Source: Larix kaempferi (Eukaryota; Streptophyta; Pinopsida; Pinales; Pinaceae). Taken from it: a stretch of DNA of 64,000 nucleotides. Where the stretch lies: assembly GCA_027924585.1 (NCBI GenBank), contig BSBM01000106.1, positions 44,144,501 to 44,208,500 on the forward strand, in the 5' to 3' direction. Under the pieces are notes generated by a model. It saw nothing but the letters and a program-made list of their open reading frames with translations. It made no database searches and was not told the DNA's origin. Both the position numbers and the translations under genes were made by a program. Positions 1-12,340 of this stretch are shown here, piece after piece. The first letter of the stretch is position 1; each line of letters starts with the position of its first letter.

Positions 1-780
1 GATCAAAAGCTATTCTCATACTTCATTTATACATTTTATAACCAACATTATCCTTCTAAGGGTCGAAATCCTCTCAATAGATTCAATAGATTTCCATTTA
101 GAAAATATTCCACATTTGCCACTTGTCTCCTAGTTCCAACCTTCCATCTTCTCCCAAATTCGATTTTGGGTCTCTTTGGCTTCTCCAACTCCCAAATTCG
201 ACTTCCTTGAGCCTATTTTTGGGGCTTACATGTCATAGTGGTCAGATGTCAGAGGTCAGGTCTGCAATTTTTCATAGTTGTCATAGATGCTCCATCATTG
301 GTGTCATAGGGGCTAGGGAATCTAGCCCAAGTGTCCACAAACTTCCACTTTGACTCTTTATCTTCCATGGAGGTTACCAATCCTTCCCAATTCGACCTAA
401 GATGCTCAATGACATGTTTTATGACTTACCAACTCACCCAAGAGTGTTCACATTCCCATTAATTTGAATTTGCAAAAGAGATATACCATGTATTATGAAA
501 AATCAAGCTAGTGTGGGTCCCACATCCTCCATATGTTTCCAAAACCATTTGTCACCTAGGATTTCTCTTGAATTTCTTTATTCACTCTATTTATTAAATA
601 CTTGAACCCTTCCAATGTCTAAACATCATTTATTATCCCCCTTATTCCAAATCCCAAAGCTTCCACCCCAAACCTAGGAAACTAGTAATTTTCCTCCTTG
701 GCAATTATTTGACCCTTAACATCAATTTTACAAACTCTAATGAATATGGCTAATGTGATTAGGCCATTGTGACCCAATTA
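1..780. other. Unrecognised AT-rich DNA
   Basis: No protein with recognisable similarity is visible on either strand, and the short open frames here look like chance. No tandem structure was seen. Confidence 0.5.
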
Positions 781-940
781 AAAATTTGGGACATGACACT
801 ACTCCCCATATCCTCTCCTTACAACTAATCCCCCTACTATCTCAACTTTATCTTGATCCCTCCCCTAACTCTCCATGCCTCACCCCCATATCCCCCCACA
901 TTCCTAACCCTAACCCCCAACCCCTACCGCTATTGCTAAG
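781..940. repeat. C-rich pyrimidine tract with CCCTAAC-like motifs
   Basis: The plus strand is strongly C/T-biased and ends in several CCTAACCC and CCCCCAACCCC motifs. These resemble degenerate telomere-type heptamers, but there is no regular CCCTAAA array, so it is called only a low-complexity tract. A G-rich tract with GGGTTAGGGG motifs lies in opposite orientation at 4440-4680. Confidence 0.5.
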
Positions 941-947
941 ACACTAC

Positions 948-1605
948 TAGTGTTTATATATCATTATATACAATGATGTATATACTAGTATATATACTGG
1001 TATATACAATAGTGGATACATTATATATCTGTATATACTACACTAGATACATACACTAGTAATATATACACTTGTGTATATACCAGTATATACCCCAATA
1101 TATATATCAATATATACCTAGTATATATACATATATACTAGTATATACATTGGTGTATATACCAATATATACACTGGTGTATATATGGTATATATTGGTG
1201 TATATACTCATATATACACCAATGTATATATTGTATAGTAGTATTATACAGTATATACACTAGTATATATACTTGTATATACAACAGTGTATATACTGGT
1301 ATATACACCAGTGTATATATACTAGTGTATATTGGTATATACACCAATGTAAATATATACTGGTATATATACCAGTATATACACTAGTGTATATACCAGT
1401 ATATACACTGGTGTTTATACCAGTATACACACCAGTGTATACACTGATGTATATCACAGTATACACACCAGTGTATACATACTGGTATATACACCAGTAT
1501 ATATACCCGTATATACAATTATATACATAGTATATACAAATATACAGTATCTCCACTAGTGTATATATTGGTATATACACCAATGTATATATTGTATAAT
1601 ACTAC
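948..1605. repeat. Palindromic satellite family A, cluster 1
   Basis: The sequence is built from TATATAC blocks joined by ACTAGT, ACTGGT or ACCAGT cores, so most of it alternates between a short motif and its own reverse complement. Both strands stay open over short frames (Tyr/Ile/Val-rich), which is a consequence of the repeat and not coding. The same family recurs near 9.5, 10.75, 11.1 and 13.0-13.6 kb. Confidence 0.9.
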
Positions 1606-1670
1606 AAAATAAAGCATGCTAGAGCTTGATGGTGCTTCTCCACCTGCACCTACAGTGCATGTAATTGGTT

Positions 1671-2150
1671 AAAGCAAGAAGAGAAGTGCTATCAGAGGTT
1701 GGACAAAAGAGGACATGATGAAGGAAATTGATGATGTCGAATACAATAGGTAGTCTGTGAGAGTAGATGCAAAAAAGTATGGGATTGCACCAACCTCAAT
1801 GCATTATTGGTTAAATGGTCTCACTCATACTAAGAGGAAAGGGCCTCTCAGAGTGCTAACTAAACAAGAGGAAGAAGAAGTAGTTAGTTGGTGTAAGGAT
1901 ATGGATGATATGGGCTACATGATGGAGTTGATACATCTAAAGTCAAATGTTGCACAAATCTATTAATCATGTCCAAATCCATTCATAGATGGGTTTCCTA
2001 GGAAGTCATGGTGGGAAGGGTTCAAGAAACGACATCCATAACTTGTTTTACGAATAGCAGAATGCCTAGATAGAGACATAGCCTTGAATTTGTACTCTAC
2101 AATTGTGTCCAAGTTCTATGACACTCTTCCCAATGCTTATCAGAAACATT
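1671..2150 (+). pseudogene. pogo/Tigger-like transposase N-terminal relic (psq and CENP-B-type HTH)
   Basis: The frame reads KRSAIRGWTKEDMMKEID, then a TAG stop at about 1751, then VRVDAKKYGIAPTSMHYWLN, and further on SWWEGFKKRHP and LDRDIALNLYSTIVSKFYDT. This order matches the tandem DNA-binding helix-turn-helix domains of pogo/Tigger (CENP-B-like) transposases. In the family these bind the terminal inverted repeats. The downstream DDE catalytic domain is missing; the sequence runs straight into LINE-1. At least three in-frame stops are present (near 1751, 1964 and 2040), so it cannot encode a working protein. The family assignment rests on motif memory; the exact subfamily is not resolved. 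Confidence 0.7.
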
Positions 2151-2156
2151 TATAAA

Positions 2157-3850
2157 ATGGTAATATCTAGGAACTGGAGGTTGGTAATGGTAATATCATT
2201 AAGGATATGGAGGAGCTTCATGCAGCGGCTAAGTATCACTTCAGTTCCTTATAAACTGATTCGAAGCAAGGCAATTTGATCACTCAAATCAATATTGCGA
2301 TGAAATTCCCTATGTTTTTGTCAGTGGCAGAAGTTGAGGAATTGGGTCAAGCTGTTACTTTGCAAGAAGTGGAAGATGTATTGAAGGACTTCACCAGAGA
2401 CAAAAGTCTTGGCCCCGATGGATGAACAATGGAACTATTTTTAGAATTTTTTGATGTCATGGGTAATGATATTTTGGCGATGGTAGAGTTCTCTAGAGTG
2501 GAAGGATACATTTCAGGAGGTCTGAATTCCACTTTTCTTACCTTGATTCCAAAGATTGGTAAACCTCTGCCTTTGGAGATTTTCGTCTAATCGTAGCCTG
2601 CAATTTGGCATATAAAATCATATCAAAGATCATTTCTATCAGGTTAAAGCCTCTGCTATCTAGATGCATCTTGAGTGAACACTTTGGTTTCCTTATGGAT
2701 AGATAGATTCTGGATGCCATTGGCATCACTTAGGAAGTGATTCACTCTGTAAAAGCTAGGAAAGTACAAGCTATGTTAATGAAGATTGATCTAGAAAAAG
2801 CGTATGATAGGGCGGATTGGGTATTTCTGCGCTTAATTCTCATCCAGATTGGAATACCTCCTTTGGTTATTCGGTGGATCATGGCTTGCGTCTCCAATAT
2901 TAATGGAATTAATTTCTCCCACGATGTATCTATTTCACATACATTATTCGTTGATGATGTACTAATGGCTGAGTTGAACTCTGTCACTAAATGGCATAAT
3001 CACTCATGATCTCATTGAATCTGCAATTTGTTTTGCATTTGTCCATGTTTTCAAACATAGCATCAAGATTAGCCTATTACATTATAGTTATAGTTTAGTG
3101 AATTTTAATATAATAATTTATTTATTTTAATATCAAATTAAAACTCACTTTTAATATTGTTTTACATTATATGGAATACTCAATTTTAATATTATTTTGA
3201 ATATTTTTTTAAAAATATTCTATTCATGAAAATTATAGTTTGAATGCATTTTAAATGATTTCTGCAATGCATCGGGTATGCTGATAAACAAAAGGAAGAC
3301 GTGGGTGTATCACTTTGGTATCCCACACTGTGATGTTGAGCTATTTAAAGGAATCTTGCCTTACACTTTCTGCCCCCTGGAGGAAGGGTTCAAATATTTA
3401 GGATATTTTCTTAAACCTAGGGCATATCGACGTCAACATTGGATGTGGCTCATCAAACGTGTTGAACAGAGAATAAATAATTGGACGTTCAGATTATTAT
3501 CTATTGGTGGCAGGTTCACGTTTATCAAATTTGTTCTCACTAGGATATTGGTTTAGTGGTTTTCTCTCCTGCAGGTTCCTATATTTATTTTAAATAGTTT
3601 GAGAAAACTGTTTTTCAACTTCTTATGGACGGGGGATCATTCAATGGTTATATAACTATGTCCAAGTGGGAACATCTCGCATTACCTGTTGAAAAAGGAG
3701 GGTGGGGCATTAAGAACTTGCCATTATTCAGTTGTGCATTAACACTAGAAATATTTTGGCGGGGACTATTTGGTCCAACCCTTTGGAGAATTTGCACTTC
3801 ATTGGTTTCGAGAATGTAAAGCGATTCCTTTTCTACTAGTTGTGGTCTCA
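2157..3850 (+). pseudogene. LINE-1: decayed non-LTR retrotransposon ORF2 (reverse transcriptase to C-terminal region)
   Basis: In order, the plus strand shows the region before RT (VEDVLKDFTRDKSLGPDG), RT motifs (STFLTLIPK, ACNLAYKIISKIISIRLKPL, SEHFGFLMDR, KIDLEKAYDRADWVFLRL) and a degenerate YADD box read as FVDDVLM near 2950. It then shows post-RT sequence (SGMLINKRKTWVYHFGI from 3270, FKYLGYFLKP) and a GGWGIKNLPLFS motif near 3700. Roughly the middle of RT, between the WIMACVS motif and FVDD, is deleted. Two TAG stops near 2703 and 2730 replace expected Gln codons, and several frameshifts are present. No endonuclease or tail was found, so it is a truncated dead copy. A 233-bp insertion lies at 3028-3260. 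Confidence 0.85.
3028..3260. mobile_element. Small AT-rich insertion in LINE-1 (candidate non-autonomous DNA element)
   Basis: The block interrupts LINE-1 between DLIES and CNASGMLINK. It is flanked by the direct repeat TCTGCAAT (3020-3027 and 3261-3268). An 8-bp target duplication is the hAT superfamily habit. Terminal inverted repeats are not convincing by eye, so the superfamily is a guess. Confidence 0.4.
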
Positions 3851-3915
3851 TGGGCAGTATGGGCAGTAGTTCTGCACAGTAAATAACAAAAGAATGTAAA
3901 GAGATTCCTTTTCTG
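3814..3915. repeat. Short direct repeat at the LINE-1/satellite B junction
   Basis: The motif GAATGTAAAG(C/A)GATTCCTTTTCT occurs at about 3814 and again at about 3892, about 78 bp apart. Satellite family B starts immediately after the second copy. Confidence 0.7.
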
Positions 3916-3917
3916 CC

Positions 3918-4262
3918 AGCTTTCGTATATGCGCAGCTTTTGTATATGCACTGTGCATATATGGAAGCTTCCGTATATGAGCAGCTTCTATACATACGTT
4001 GCGCATATATGGAAGATTCCATATATATGCAACAACTTCCATATATGCGCAACAGCTTCCGTATATATGGAAGATGTTACACATATACGGAAGTAGCTGC
4101 GTATATACAAAAGCTTCCGTATATGCACATATACAAAAGCTTTCGTATATGCATATACGGAAGCTTCTGCATATGCGCAACGCATATACGGATGATGGAC
4201 ATATACAGAAGCTTCCATATATGTGCTGCGCATATACAAAAGCTTCCATATATGCACATCTT
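3918..4262. repeat. Palindromic satellite family B, block 1
   Basis: Alternating copies of CATATACGGAAGC and its reverse complement meet at AAGCTT cores, with short GCGC, GCGCAG or GCGCAAC linkers. Much of the variation is CG to TG or CA. The protein-like frames on both strands (runs such as YGSFRIC and KLPYM) are artefacts of the repeat. Confidence 0.9.
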
Positions 4263-5273
4263 CAGGGAAAAAATCACATAGATTCAGAGAGGTTGAGATC
4301 CAAATCTTGAATGGATGCAAGTCATTAATGATTACTAAGTTGCATCTAGCCCACAATTATCAAACTAACACTACATGGAGAAAATATTGGTCCACATGGA
4401 GGGTACAAGATAATAAGTGTCATTTGATAGGGGTCTCCTAGTACCATGGATTTTAGGGGTAAACCATGGTGTTGCAGTAGGGGGAGAAAGAGGGGGGTTA
4501 GGGGTAGTGACAATGTTAGAGAGAGAGAGCAATTTTAGGGGGATGGGGGAGAGAGAGAAGGGTGTGGGTTAAGTGTAGGTAGAGGAGTAGTGGGGAGAGA
4601 TAGATGGAAAGACGGGGTTAGTAAGGGTTAGGGGAAGAGCTGAGAGAGAGAGAGAGAGGGTTAGTAAGGGTTATTTGATTTGTATAATTTAGAATATCAT
4701 TCCGCATCATGACCATTTTCCAGCCTACTAAGCAAAACCAAACTTTGAGTGGATTGCTTCCTTGGTTTCACAACTTTATATTCACTTGGTCACACAAGTC
4801 ATGTTGAAATCCTTTTATACCCATGCGAATATGAAATCGTGGAACTCATCTATATTCATGGTCAAGCGTTGACTTATGCAGCTCTAGGGTGGCATATGAA
4901 GCTAATTGAATTTTCGATCGCAGGAATGCATGGTCCTTGGCCTCCCAAAGGTCTCATCAAGCACATGGGAGCCCATTAGTGAATGAGGGGCATTCACATT
5001 GAATCTAGTTCACCATCAAAGCTTAGGAGATGTGGCTGCATTATACAAGAAGGAAAACATTACAATCTTATGACAAAGGAGTGAACTTGGAGATCTTACA
5101 TCTCTCTTCAATCATCTCTAACATCCATTGCATTCATGCTTGATTGTGTTCTTTCATGAATGAGGCAAGGTTTCTTTATCCATCATAGTTAGAGAGAACA
5201 TTCAAGGAGGAAAAAAACAACCGCAAGGAGAGTTTTGGAGCCCACTTGCTTCCATTAACAATTATTAAGCTTA
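4263..5273. other. Spacer between the two satellite B blocks, with a G-rich/GA tract
   Basis: About 1 kb of non-satellite DNA. From 4440 to 4680 the plus strand is purine-rich with runs of G, GGGTTAGGGG motifs and GAGAGA stretches. Similar GGGGTTAGGGGTT plus GAGAGA sequence recurs at 25.97-26.28 kb. The remainder (4690-5270) contains a 76-codon open frame at 4749 that I do not recognise and do not call a gene. Confidence 0.6.
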
Positions 5274-8200
5274 CGCATATACGCATATAGGGAAGCTGCG
5301 CAGATATACAGAAGCTGCACATATACGGAAGCTTCCGTATATGCTCAGCTTCCATATATGTGCGCAGCTTCCGTATATCCGCATATGCGAAATTTTCCGT
5401 ATATGCGCAGCGCATATGCGGAAGCTGCGCATATACAGAAGCTCCCGTATATACCCAGCTTCCGTATATGCACAGATTTTGGAAGCTTTCGTAAGGTGTT
5501 CTAATACGCTATGCATATATGGAAGCTTCCATATATGCGCAGCTTCCGTATGTGCGCATATGCGGAAGCTTCCGTATATGCACTGCGCATATATGGAAGC
5601 TTCCGTATATGCATATGTGGAAGCTTCCGTATATGCGCAGCTGCTTCCGCATATGTGCATATACGGAAGCTTCCATATATGCTCAGCTTTCGTATATCCG
5701 CATATACGATAGCTTCGCATATACAGAAGCTTCAATATATGTGCGCAAGCTTCCGTATATGCGCGCATATACAGAAGCTTCCGTATATGCGCATATGCAG
5801 AAGTTGCGCATATACGGAAGCTTCCGTATATGCCCAACTTCCATATATGTGCATATATGGAAGCTCTCGTATATGCACAAATTTTGGAAGCTTTCGTAAG
5901 GCGTTCTATATGTGGAAGCTGCTCATATACGGAAGCTTCCGTATATGCAATGCACATATGCGGAAGCTTCCGTATATGCGCTGCCCATATACGGAAGCTT
6001 CCATATATGCGCATATGCAAAAGCTTTCGTATAGGCATAGTGCATATGCGGAAGCTGTGCATATAAGCTTCCGTATATGCCCAACTTCCATATATGCGCA
6101 TATACAGAAGCTTCCGTATATGCGCAGATTTTGGAAGCTTCCGTATATGCGCAGATTTTGGAAGCTTTCGTATATGCGCATATTTTGGAACCTTTTGTAA
6201 GGCATTCTATATGCGCTGTGCATATACGGAAGCTTCTATATATACGCAGCTTCCGTATATGCATATGTAGAAACTTCCGTATATGCGTTGCACATATACG
6301 GAAGCTTCCGCATATGCGCATATACGGAAGCTGTGCATATACAAAAGCTTCCGTATATGCGAGCGCGCTTATATGGAAGCTTGCGCGCATATACGAAAGC
6401 TTCCGTACATGCGCATCTTCCATACATGCCCAGATTCCGTATATGCACATATACGAAAGCTTAAGTAGGCGTTCTGTATATTCACATATACAAAAGCTTA
6501 AGTAGGCGTTCCGTATATGCACATATACGGAAGCTTCCGTATATGCGCATATACATCCGTGTATGCGCAGCTTTTGAAAGCTTTCGTAAGGCATTCTGTA
6601 TATGCGCATATGCTTCCGTATATGTGCATATATGGAAGCTTCTGTATATGCGCAGCTTCCACATATGCGCTATGCATATACAGAAGCTGCGCATATATGG
6701 AAGCTTTCGTATATGCATAGCGCATATGCGGAAGTTGTGCATATACAGAAGCTTCCGTATATGCACATATACGGAAGCTTCTGCTTTCGTATATGCGCAG
6801 CTTCCATATATGCGCAACGCATATATGGAAGCTGCGCATATACGGAAGCTGCGCATATACGGAAGCTGCGCATATACGGAAGCTGCGTATATACAGAAGC
6901 TTTTGTATATGCGTAGCTTTCATATATGCCCAGCTCCCATATATGCGCATATACAAAAGCTACCGTATATGCAGAAGCTGCGCATATATGGAAGCTTCCG
7001 TATATGCATGCAAGCTTCCGTATGTGCACGGATATACGCAAGCTTTCGTATATGCGCGCATATACGGAAGCTTCCGTATATGCGCATCTTCCATATATGC
7101 CCAGCTTCCGTATATACGCATATACGGAAGCTTAAGTAGGCATTCTGTATATGCGCATATACGGAAGCTTAAGTACGAGTTTTATATATGCACATATACA
7201 AAATGCCTACGGACGCTTCCGTATATGCTCATGTATGGAACCTTTCGTAAGCGCTCCATATATGCGCATATACGGAAGCTTCTGCATTTGTAAGCAGTGT
7301 ATGCATAACTTCCGCATATGCATATACGGAAGCTGCGAATATACGGAAGCTTCTGTATATGCGCAGCGTATGCGTAGCTTCCTCATCCGTAAGCTTCCGC
7401 ATATGCATATATGGAAGCTACGCATATACAGAAGCTTCCGTATATGTGTAGCTTCCGTATATCCGTATATGCGCAGCACATATACGGAAGCCTCCGTATA
7501 TGCGCAGCTTCCGTATATGCGCAGTGCATATACGGAAGTTTTCGTATATGCGCAGTGCATATACGAAAGTTTTCGTATATGCGCAGCGCATATACGAAAG
7601 CTTGCGCAAATATGTGTAGCGTATGTGCAGCTTACGGATACGGAAGCTTCCTCATATGCGCATATACGGACATATGCCCATATACAGAAGCTTTTGCATA
7701 TGCGCATATACGGAAGTTGCGCATATACGAAAGCTTTCATATATGCGCATATACAGAACGCCTACGGAAGCTTCCGTATATGCGCATGTACGGAAGCTTC
7801 TGTAAGCGCTATGTATATGTGCATATACAGAAGCTTCTATATATGCGCATATGCGGAAGCTTACGGATATGGAAGCTGCGCATATACGGAAGCTTCTATA
7901 TATGTGCATATACACAACGCTTTCGTAAGCTTCTGTATATTCCCAGCTTCCGTATATGCGCATATACATAAGCTTATGAAAGCTTCCAAAAGCTGCGCAT
8001 AGATGGAAGCTTCTGTATATGCGCATATATGGAAGCTGGGCATATACAGAAGCTTCTGTATATGCGCAGCTTCTGTATATGCCTAGCTTCCATATATGCG
8101 CATATACGGAAGCTTCCGTATATGTGCATCTTCCGTATATGCCCAAATTCTGTATATGTACATATACAGAAGCTTAAGTAGGTGTTCCGTATATGCACAT

Positions 8201-8310
8201 ATATGGAAGCTTCCATAAATACGCATATATGAAAGCTTTTGTAAGCTTCTATGTACGGAAGCTTCCATATATGCGCATATACGGAAGCTTCCGTATATGT
8301 GCATATGGAA
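5274..8310. repeat. Palindromic satellite family B, block 2 (about 3 kb)
   Basis: The basic unit is GCATATACGGAAG followed by its exact reverse complement, giving a 26-bp perfect palindrome centred on AAGCTT. These units join through GCGC, GCGCAG or CCCAG linkers and half-units occur in both orientations. A second, longer motif is interspersed: AGATTTTGGAAGCTTTCGTAAGG followed by CGTTCTATATG-like sequence (near 5470, 5878, 6125-6210, 6565 and 7240), and a related AAGCTTAAGTAGGCGTTC motif (near 6460, 6495, 7130, 7165 and 8170). Units diverge mainly by C-to-T or G-to-A at CG. Confidence 0.92.
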
Positions 8311-9502
8311 CATGCAGGAATTAAATGAAATTATCCAGCTTGCCACTTGTCCGGCATGCGAGCTGGGAACTAACTTTTATCTCATCCACGGGATCCCTTC
8401 GTCCCCTCATTCAAATGATTCCATAACTCTGCAGACGACTACTATGGTGTTTGTTCCCAGGGCCTCATGGTGGGGAGAGGCCCTGATTATGGATGTAGTC
8501 GTGGTTGATATTCAGAATAAATGAGGGGCGACTCTGTAGAAGCTGAGAGTAAACCGAGGTTTGGTCATTGTTGTAGACATGGTGGGGCTGGGAATTTGCA
8601 GACAGAAATCGAAGCATTTCTGAGTTTGAAGCTGAGTTCTTGGATAGGTTAAGGTTTTTTTTGTTCATCCTCATGCCAGCCTATCTACTTATAGTCTTGT
8701 AAGGCTTGTGCCATATAGGCTCTTTTGGCACTAATCCCTAAAAATCAATAGGCCTGGTATCGTGCTTCTAGAGCCAAAAGATAACAAAAAAGGGATAGTA
8801 GTACACACAAATATAGATGTGTATGTCCAACCACCCCACCTTTATACCAAGATAATATGTCTAGAACATAGTATGAACCTTTTGGTATCGTTGCGTTTGA
8901 CCTTTTGGCCCGATCAGATATGAATTATGGGTTTATATTGTAACAAATATAAGATGCGACGAAATAAAAGTATATATATGTATATAATTTGGCTTTGTTA
9001 TTCTATCTAAATTATATTTAGAAGAATTTTGGGTTTGTAAGATCATTTTTAAACTTGGATTTATCAAGTACCAAGAGGAATCAAATTTTTTGAGATATGA
9101 TTTTTTTATCATTTAATTAAATAATAACAACAAATACACCATAAGAAATTTGATTCCTCTAAATGTTTGATGGATCCAAATTCAAGGTGAGTTTATGTCA
9201 AATTGGACTATACAGCACCAAGAGTCAAAATGAACTATAAAGCACTTGCTACTCTTAGTGCAAAAACATGATCCATATTAATCTATAGAATATGAACATT
9301 CTATGACATCAAGGCCTATAGACTTTATATTGCACAAACATTGGCCCTTTCGCTCTATCCAATTATATTTAGAAGGACACTAGATTTACAAAACATGAAC
9401 TGTGTTGATCCACACACTATCAGAATTTTGGAATTGCAAGGATGAAAGAGCTTATATTACACAACCATTGTAAGTTCACAAGGTTAAAATATTAGTGCAA
9501 TG
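8311..9502. other. Unrecognised DNA
   Basis: No recognisable coding domain. A 75-codon frame at 8297-8524 begins in the last satellite unit and continues into unique sequence; it matches nothing I know. Confidence 0.5.
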
Positions 9503-9604
9503 ATACACCAGTATATATGTATGTTTATTATATATACACTAGTGTATATATACTAGTATATATGTCTGTTTATGATATATACACCAGTATATATGTCTGT
9601 TTAG
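9503..9604. repeat. Palindromic satellite family A, cluster 2
   Basis: Contains ACACCAGTATATATGT and ACACTAGTGTATATA units alternating with a TGTTTATTATATAC variant. Confidence 0.75.
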
Positions 9605-10735
9605 GATGATTATGATGAAGATTGTATGTCTCTTCTCTCTCTCACCCCCTTTATCTCCATCCAACACTTAAAAACATAAACTTGTGAACTTAATAACACG
9701 CGGGCGTTTTGTAAAGAATAAATGCGCTCGCATTTCGTCTAACATTAAGCACGCCTACGAAAATATTTGAATTTAACTATAACACGCGCATGTTATTTGA
9801 ATTTAAATATAACACGCGCGCGTTCCTGAGCACCTAATCACCCACTCCTCCCGCGCCCGCATGTCAGCCACAATCCTATGTGGTTGGTTCGAACTTACCA
9901 AACTTGTGCTATGGAATTTACTAAACCATAGCTAATTAGACATTTCCACCATTTTTCTCAATATGCCTGTTTTTTTTTTCACTGCTCTCTATAGCATGAC
10001 ATACATGACCATTATTGATGAAATTTTAGGCATAGATAGAATTTTTTATGCATATTTCAAATATGTAATTTTAAAAAAAAATTATTGAGATTTTCTATTT
10101 ATTTCCTAATTTTCTTGTGTCATCACTCCTTAAGTCAAAAAACATATTGTTAGTGTTTATTCTGTAACTTTTTTTTATTTCACAACCATTTTTTAAAAAA
10201 ATTGTATTTTGCACTAATAGACACCGATCTCTACATGCTATAAAAAATCCAAGTCGAAATAACAACATTAATACCTTCAAAGGTTGTACCCACATTTGAT
10301 GTACCGTTCTCAAGGTTTGATCACTTACATAATTAAAAAAATAAAAAATAAACATTTAATTTTGGAAAAATAGTGTTGCACTAGTGCTACAGGTTCTATA
10401 CATGTCTACCAATTTTTGTAGAACGAAACCGTCATTTAGGCACTGAAAGACTGCACCCACAAAAACATATACCTTATCATTTGCCAAAAAAGTAAAAAGT
10501 GACTATTAGAAAAAATGAAATTTGACATAGTTATATAAATTTTCAATACTTAAAACTTATATATTCAGAAACGTGACTCAATTTCCTACGTTTCATATTT
10601 TTTACTCGATGCAAGATATTTTTTGTAAGTTTCTAAAAAAAAACAAGTAAGTTGAGGGATGCCTGATTTTTCAGTTTTCTATTGCATCTGACGCGCCAAA
10701 AGTGACCCTCATTAGCTTGCACATGCCCATACTCT
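9605..10735. other. Unrecognised AT-rich DNA with a small CG-rich patch
   Basis: Between about 9695 and 9865 four short motifs of the type AACACGCGCGCGTT or AATGCGCTCGCATT stand out against the AT background. Two share the flanking phrase ATTTGAATTTAAATATAACACGCG. No gene is seen in the rest. Confidence 0.5.
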
Positions 10736-10865
10736 AGTTACATAGGCAAGCATATACACCAACTTGTATATTCTAGTGTGTATATATATACACATATTCT
10801 TGTGTATATACAAATATTTGGTATACAATATACACTAGGCTTGGCATGTATATATACACTAGGCT
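10736..10865. repeat. Family A-like tract, cluster 3
   Basis: TATATACACTAG-type and TATACACATATTC-type units, more degenerate than cluster 1. Confidence 0.55.
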
Positions 10866-11107
10866 TAACATATCCAAATTTTGAGTTTCTAACTAAATTA
10901 GGAGTTGGGATGTGGTGCATTCATGACAATGACATTACTCTTGATGGGAAAACACTCATGATAATTTCAACGAAAAATTATTCTCTAGATTAGTACCTCT
11001 TATGTTGAAGCCAAACTAGGTAATCGTATTTGAAGTATATTATGTGCCTTTCTAGACAAAGAAGGGCCCTCTCATTCTCATCCATTTTGTTCAAGCATTT
11101 TAAAAAA

Positions 11108-11235
11108 TGTACACTAGTGTATATTCTAGCAAGACCACAGGTATGTATATACACTAGGAATATACACTCTAGTGTATATTACATTATGCATATTTAGTGT
11201 ATATTCTAAACTATATATACTAGTTATATACTAGT
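11108..11235. repeat. Family A-like tract, cluster 4
   Basis: Several TACACTAGTGTATAT and TATACACTAG units separated by non-repeat sequence. Confidence 0.6.
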
Positions 11236-12340
11236 TGCACCAAGGAGCGATGTGCTCTACAATCCAGTATGTGGGAGATGTTGAGGCCAATTGGTCTAAA
11301 GAGTTGAACATTTGATATAATGTTAAAAGCCATGGAGGCCATATTAATGTAAACTCAACTTTTATTTTCATTAGTTATACAAATTGTTGTTTGATGAAGA
11401 ATCCCTTCTCCTTTATGCTTTGAACCATATATGTGAGTTATGTGTCTTCTTTTCAATCTCATGTGTTATGTACTCTAAAATATGGTGCTTACTTGTAGAT
11501 TGATAAAGCAATGGATAAGGTCAATGTCATCATAATCCATTTCCAATAAGGTTAACAAACATTACCACCAGTACATAATATAGTGGAGTTAATACCACCA
11601 CTTCAAACCACATAATATAGGTGGATGCTAAAGATAATCCCATGAATACATGTTACTCTTCTATAAGTTTTTTGGCAATGAAAAATGAAATAAATTATTT
11701 TATTTTTTAAATTGTAGAGTATCTTCTTACCTTTATACTTATAATTTTTTTTTCAAAAAACAATTTTTTTTTAATTTAATAGCTCAAATCTATGTTGTAT
11801 TTGCACTACATCTTTAAAAGATATCTTTAAGAGGATAAGAACAAGTTCTTATGTGCTATACTGTTTTTGGTGTGAAATAATATTTTTTACTTATCAATAA
11901 CATCTTCTACATAGAACATTAAGGAGCCTATATAAGTTTTAGTCATAAATAATGTTTTTAGTTATTTTTTTATTAAATTAATTAAAAACCTAATTATTCT
12001 ACTAATACCTTTTTTGTGTGAATAATTTTTTAATCTAATACTAAAACATAATGTTTTCGAAACTTCCTTTTTGCTAAAAACATGAGTATAAAATTGTAAT
12101 ATACATATAAAACTACGGTATTTATATATAGTAGAATGAAAATCTATTAGCATGATGATCGTTGCCGTATGGGAAAGATAGCGTAGATCACAATCCTTTT
12201 CTGCAGATTTCTCGATTTGATTGAAAAGGAAAGTCGTATTTCTCTATTTGTTGCATGTATGTAAATACGCATCTGTCTTATATGTTGAAATGTTGACTGT
12301 TGACGTGTGTGAAAGACTGTGTGGATGCAGTTCTAATTGT
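11236..12340. other. Unrecognised AT-rich DNA
   Basis: Long A and T runs and no recognisable coding sequence on either strand. Confidence 0.5.

Noticed and set aside
895-935. Interstitial telomere
   Set aside because: The CCCTAAC motifs are few and irregular, and the plant telomere repeat CCCTAAA is not tandemly repeated.
3940-8216. Many overlapping open frames with YGSFRICA and KLPYMR repeats
   Set aside because: They appear in several frames on both strands at once because satellite B is palindromic and lacks stops; no start context, domain or consistent frame exists.
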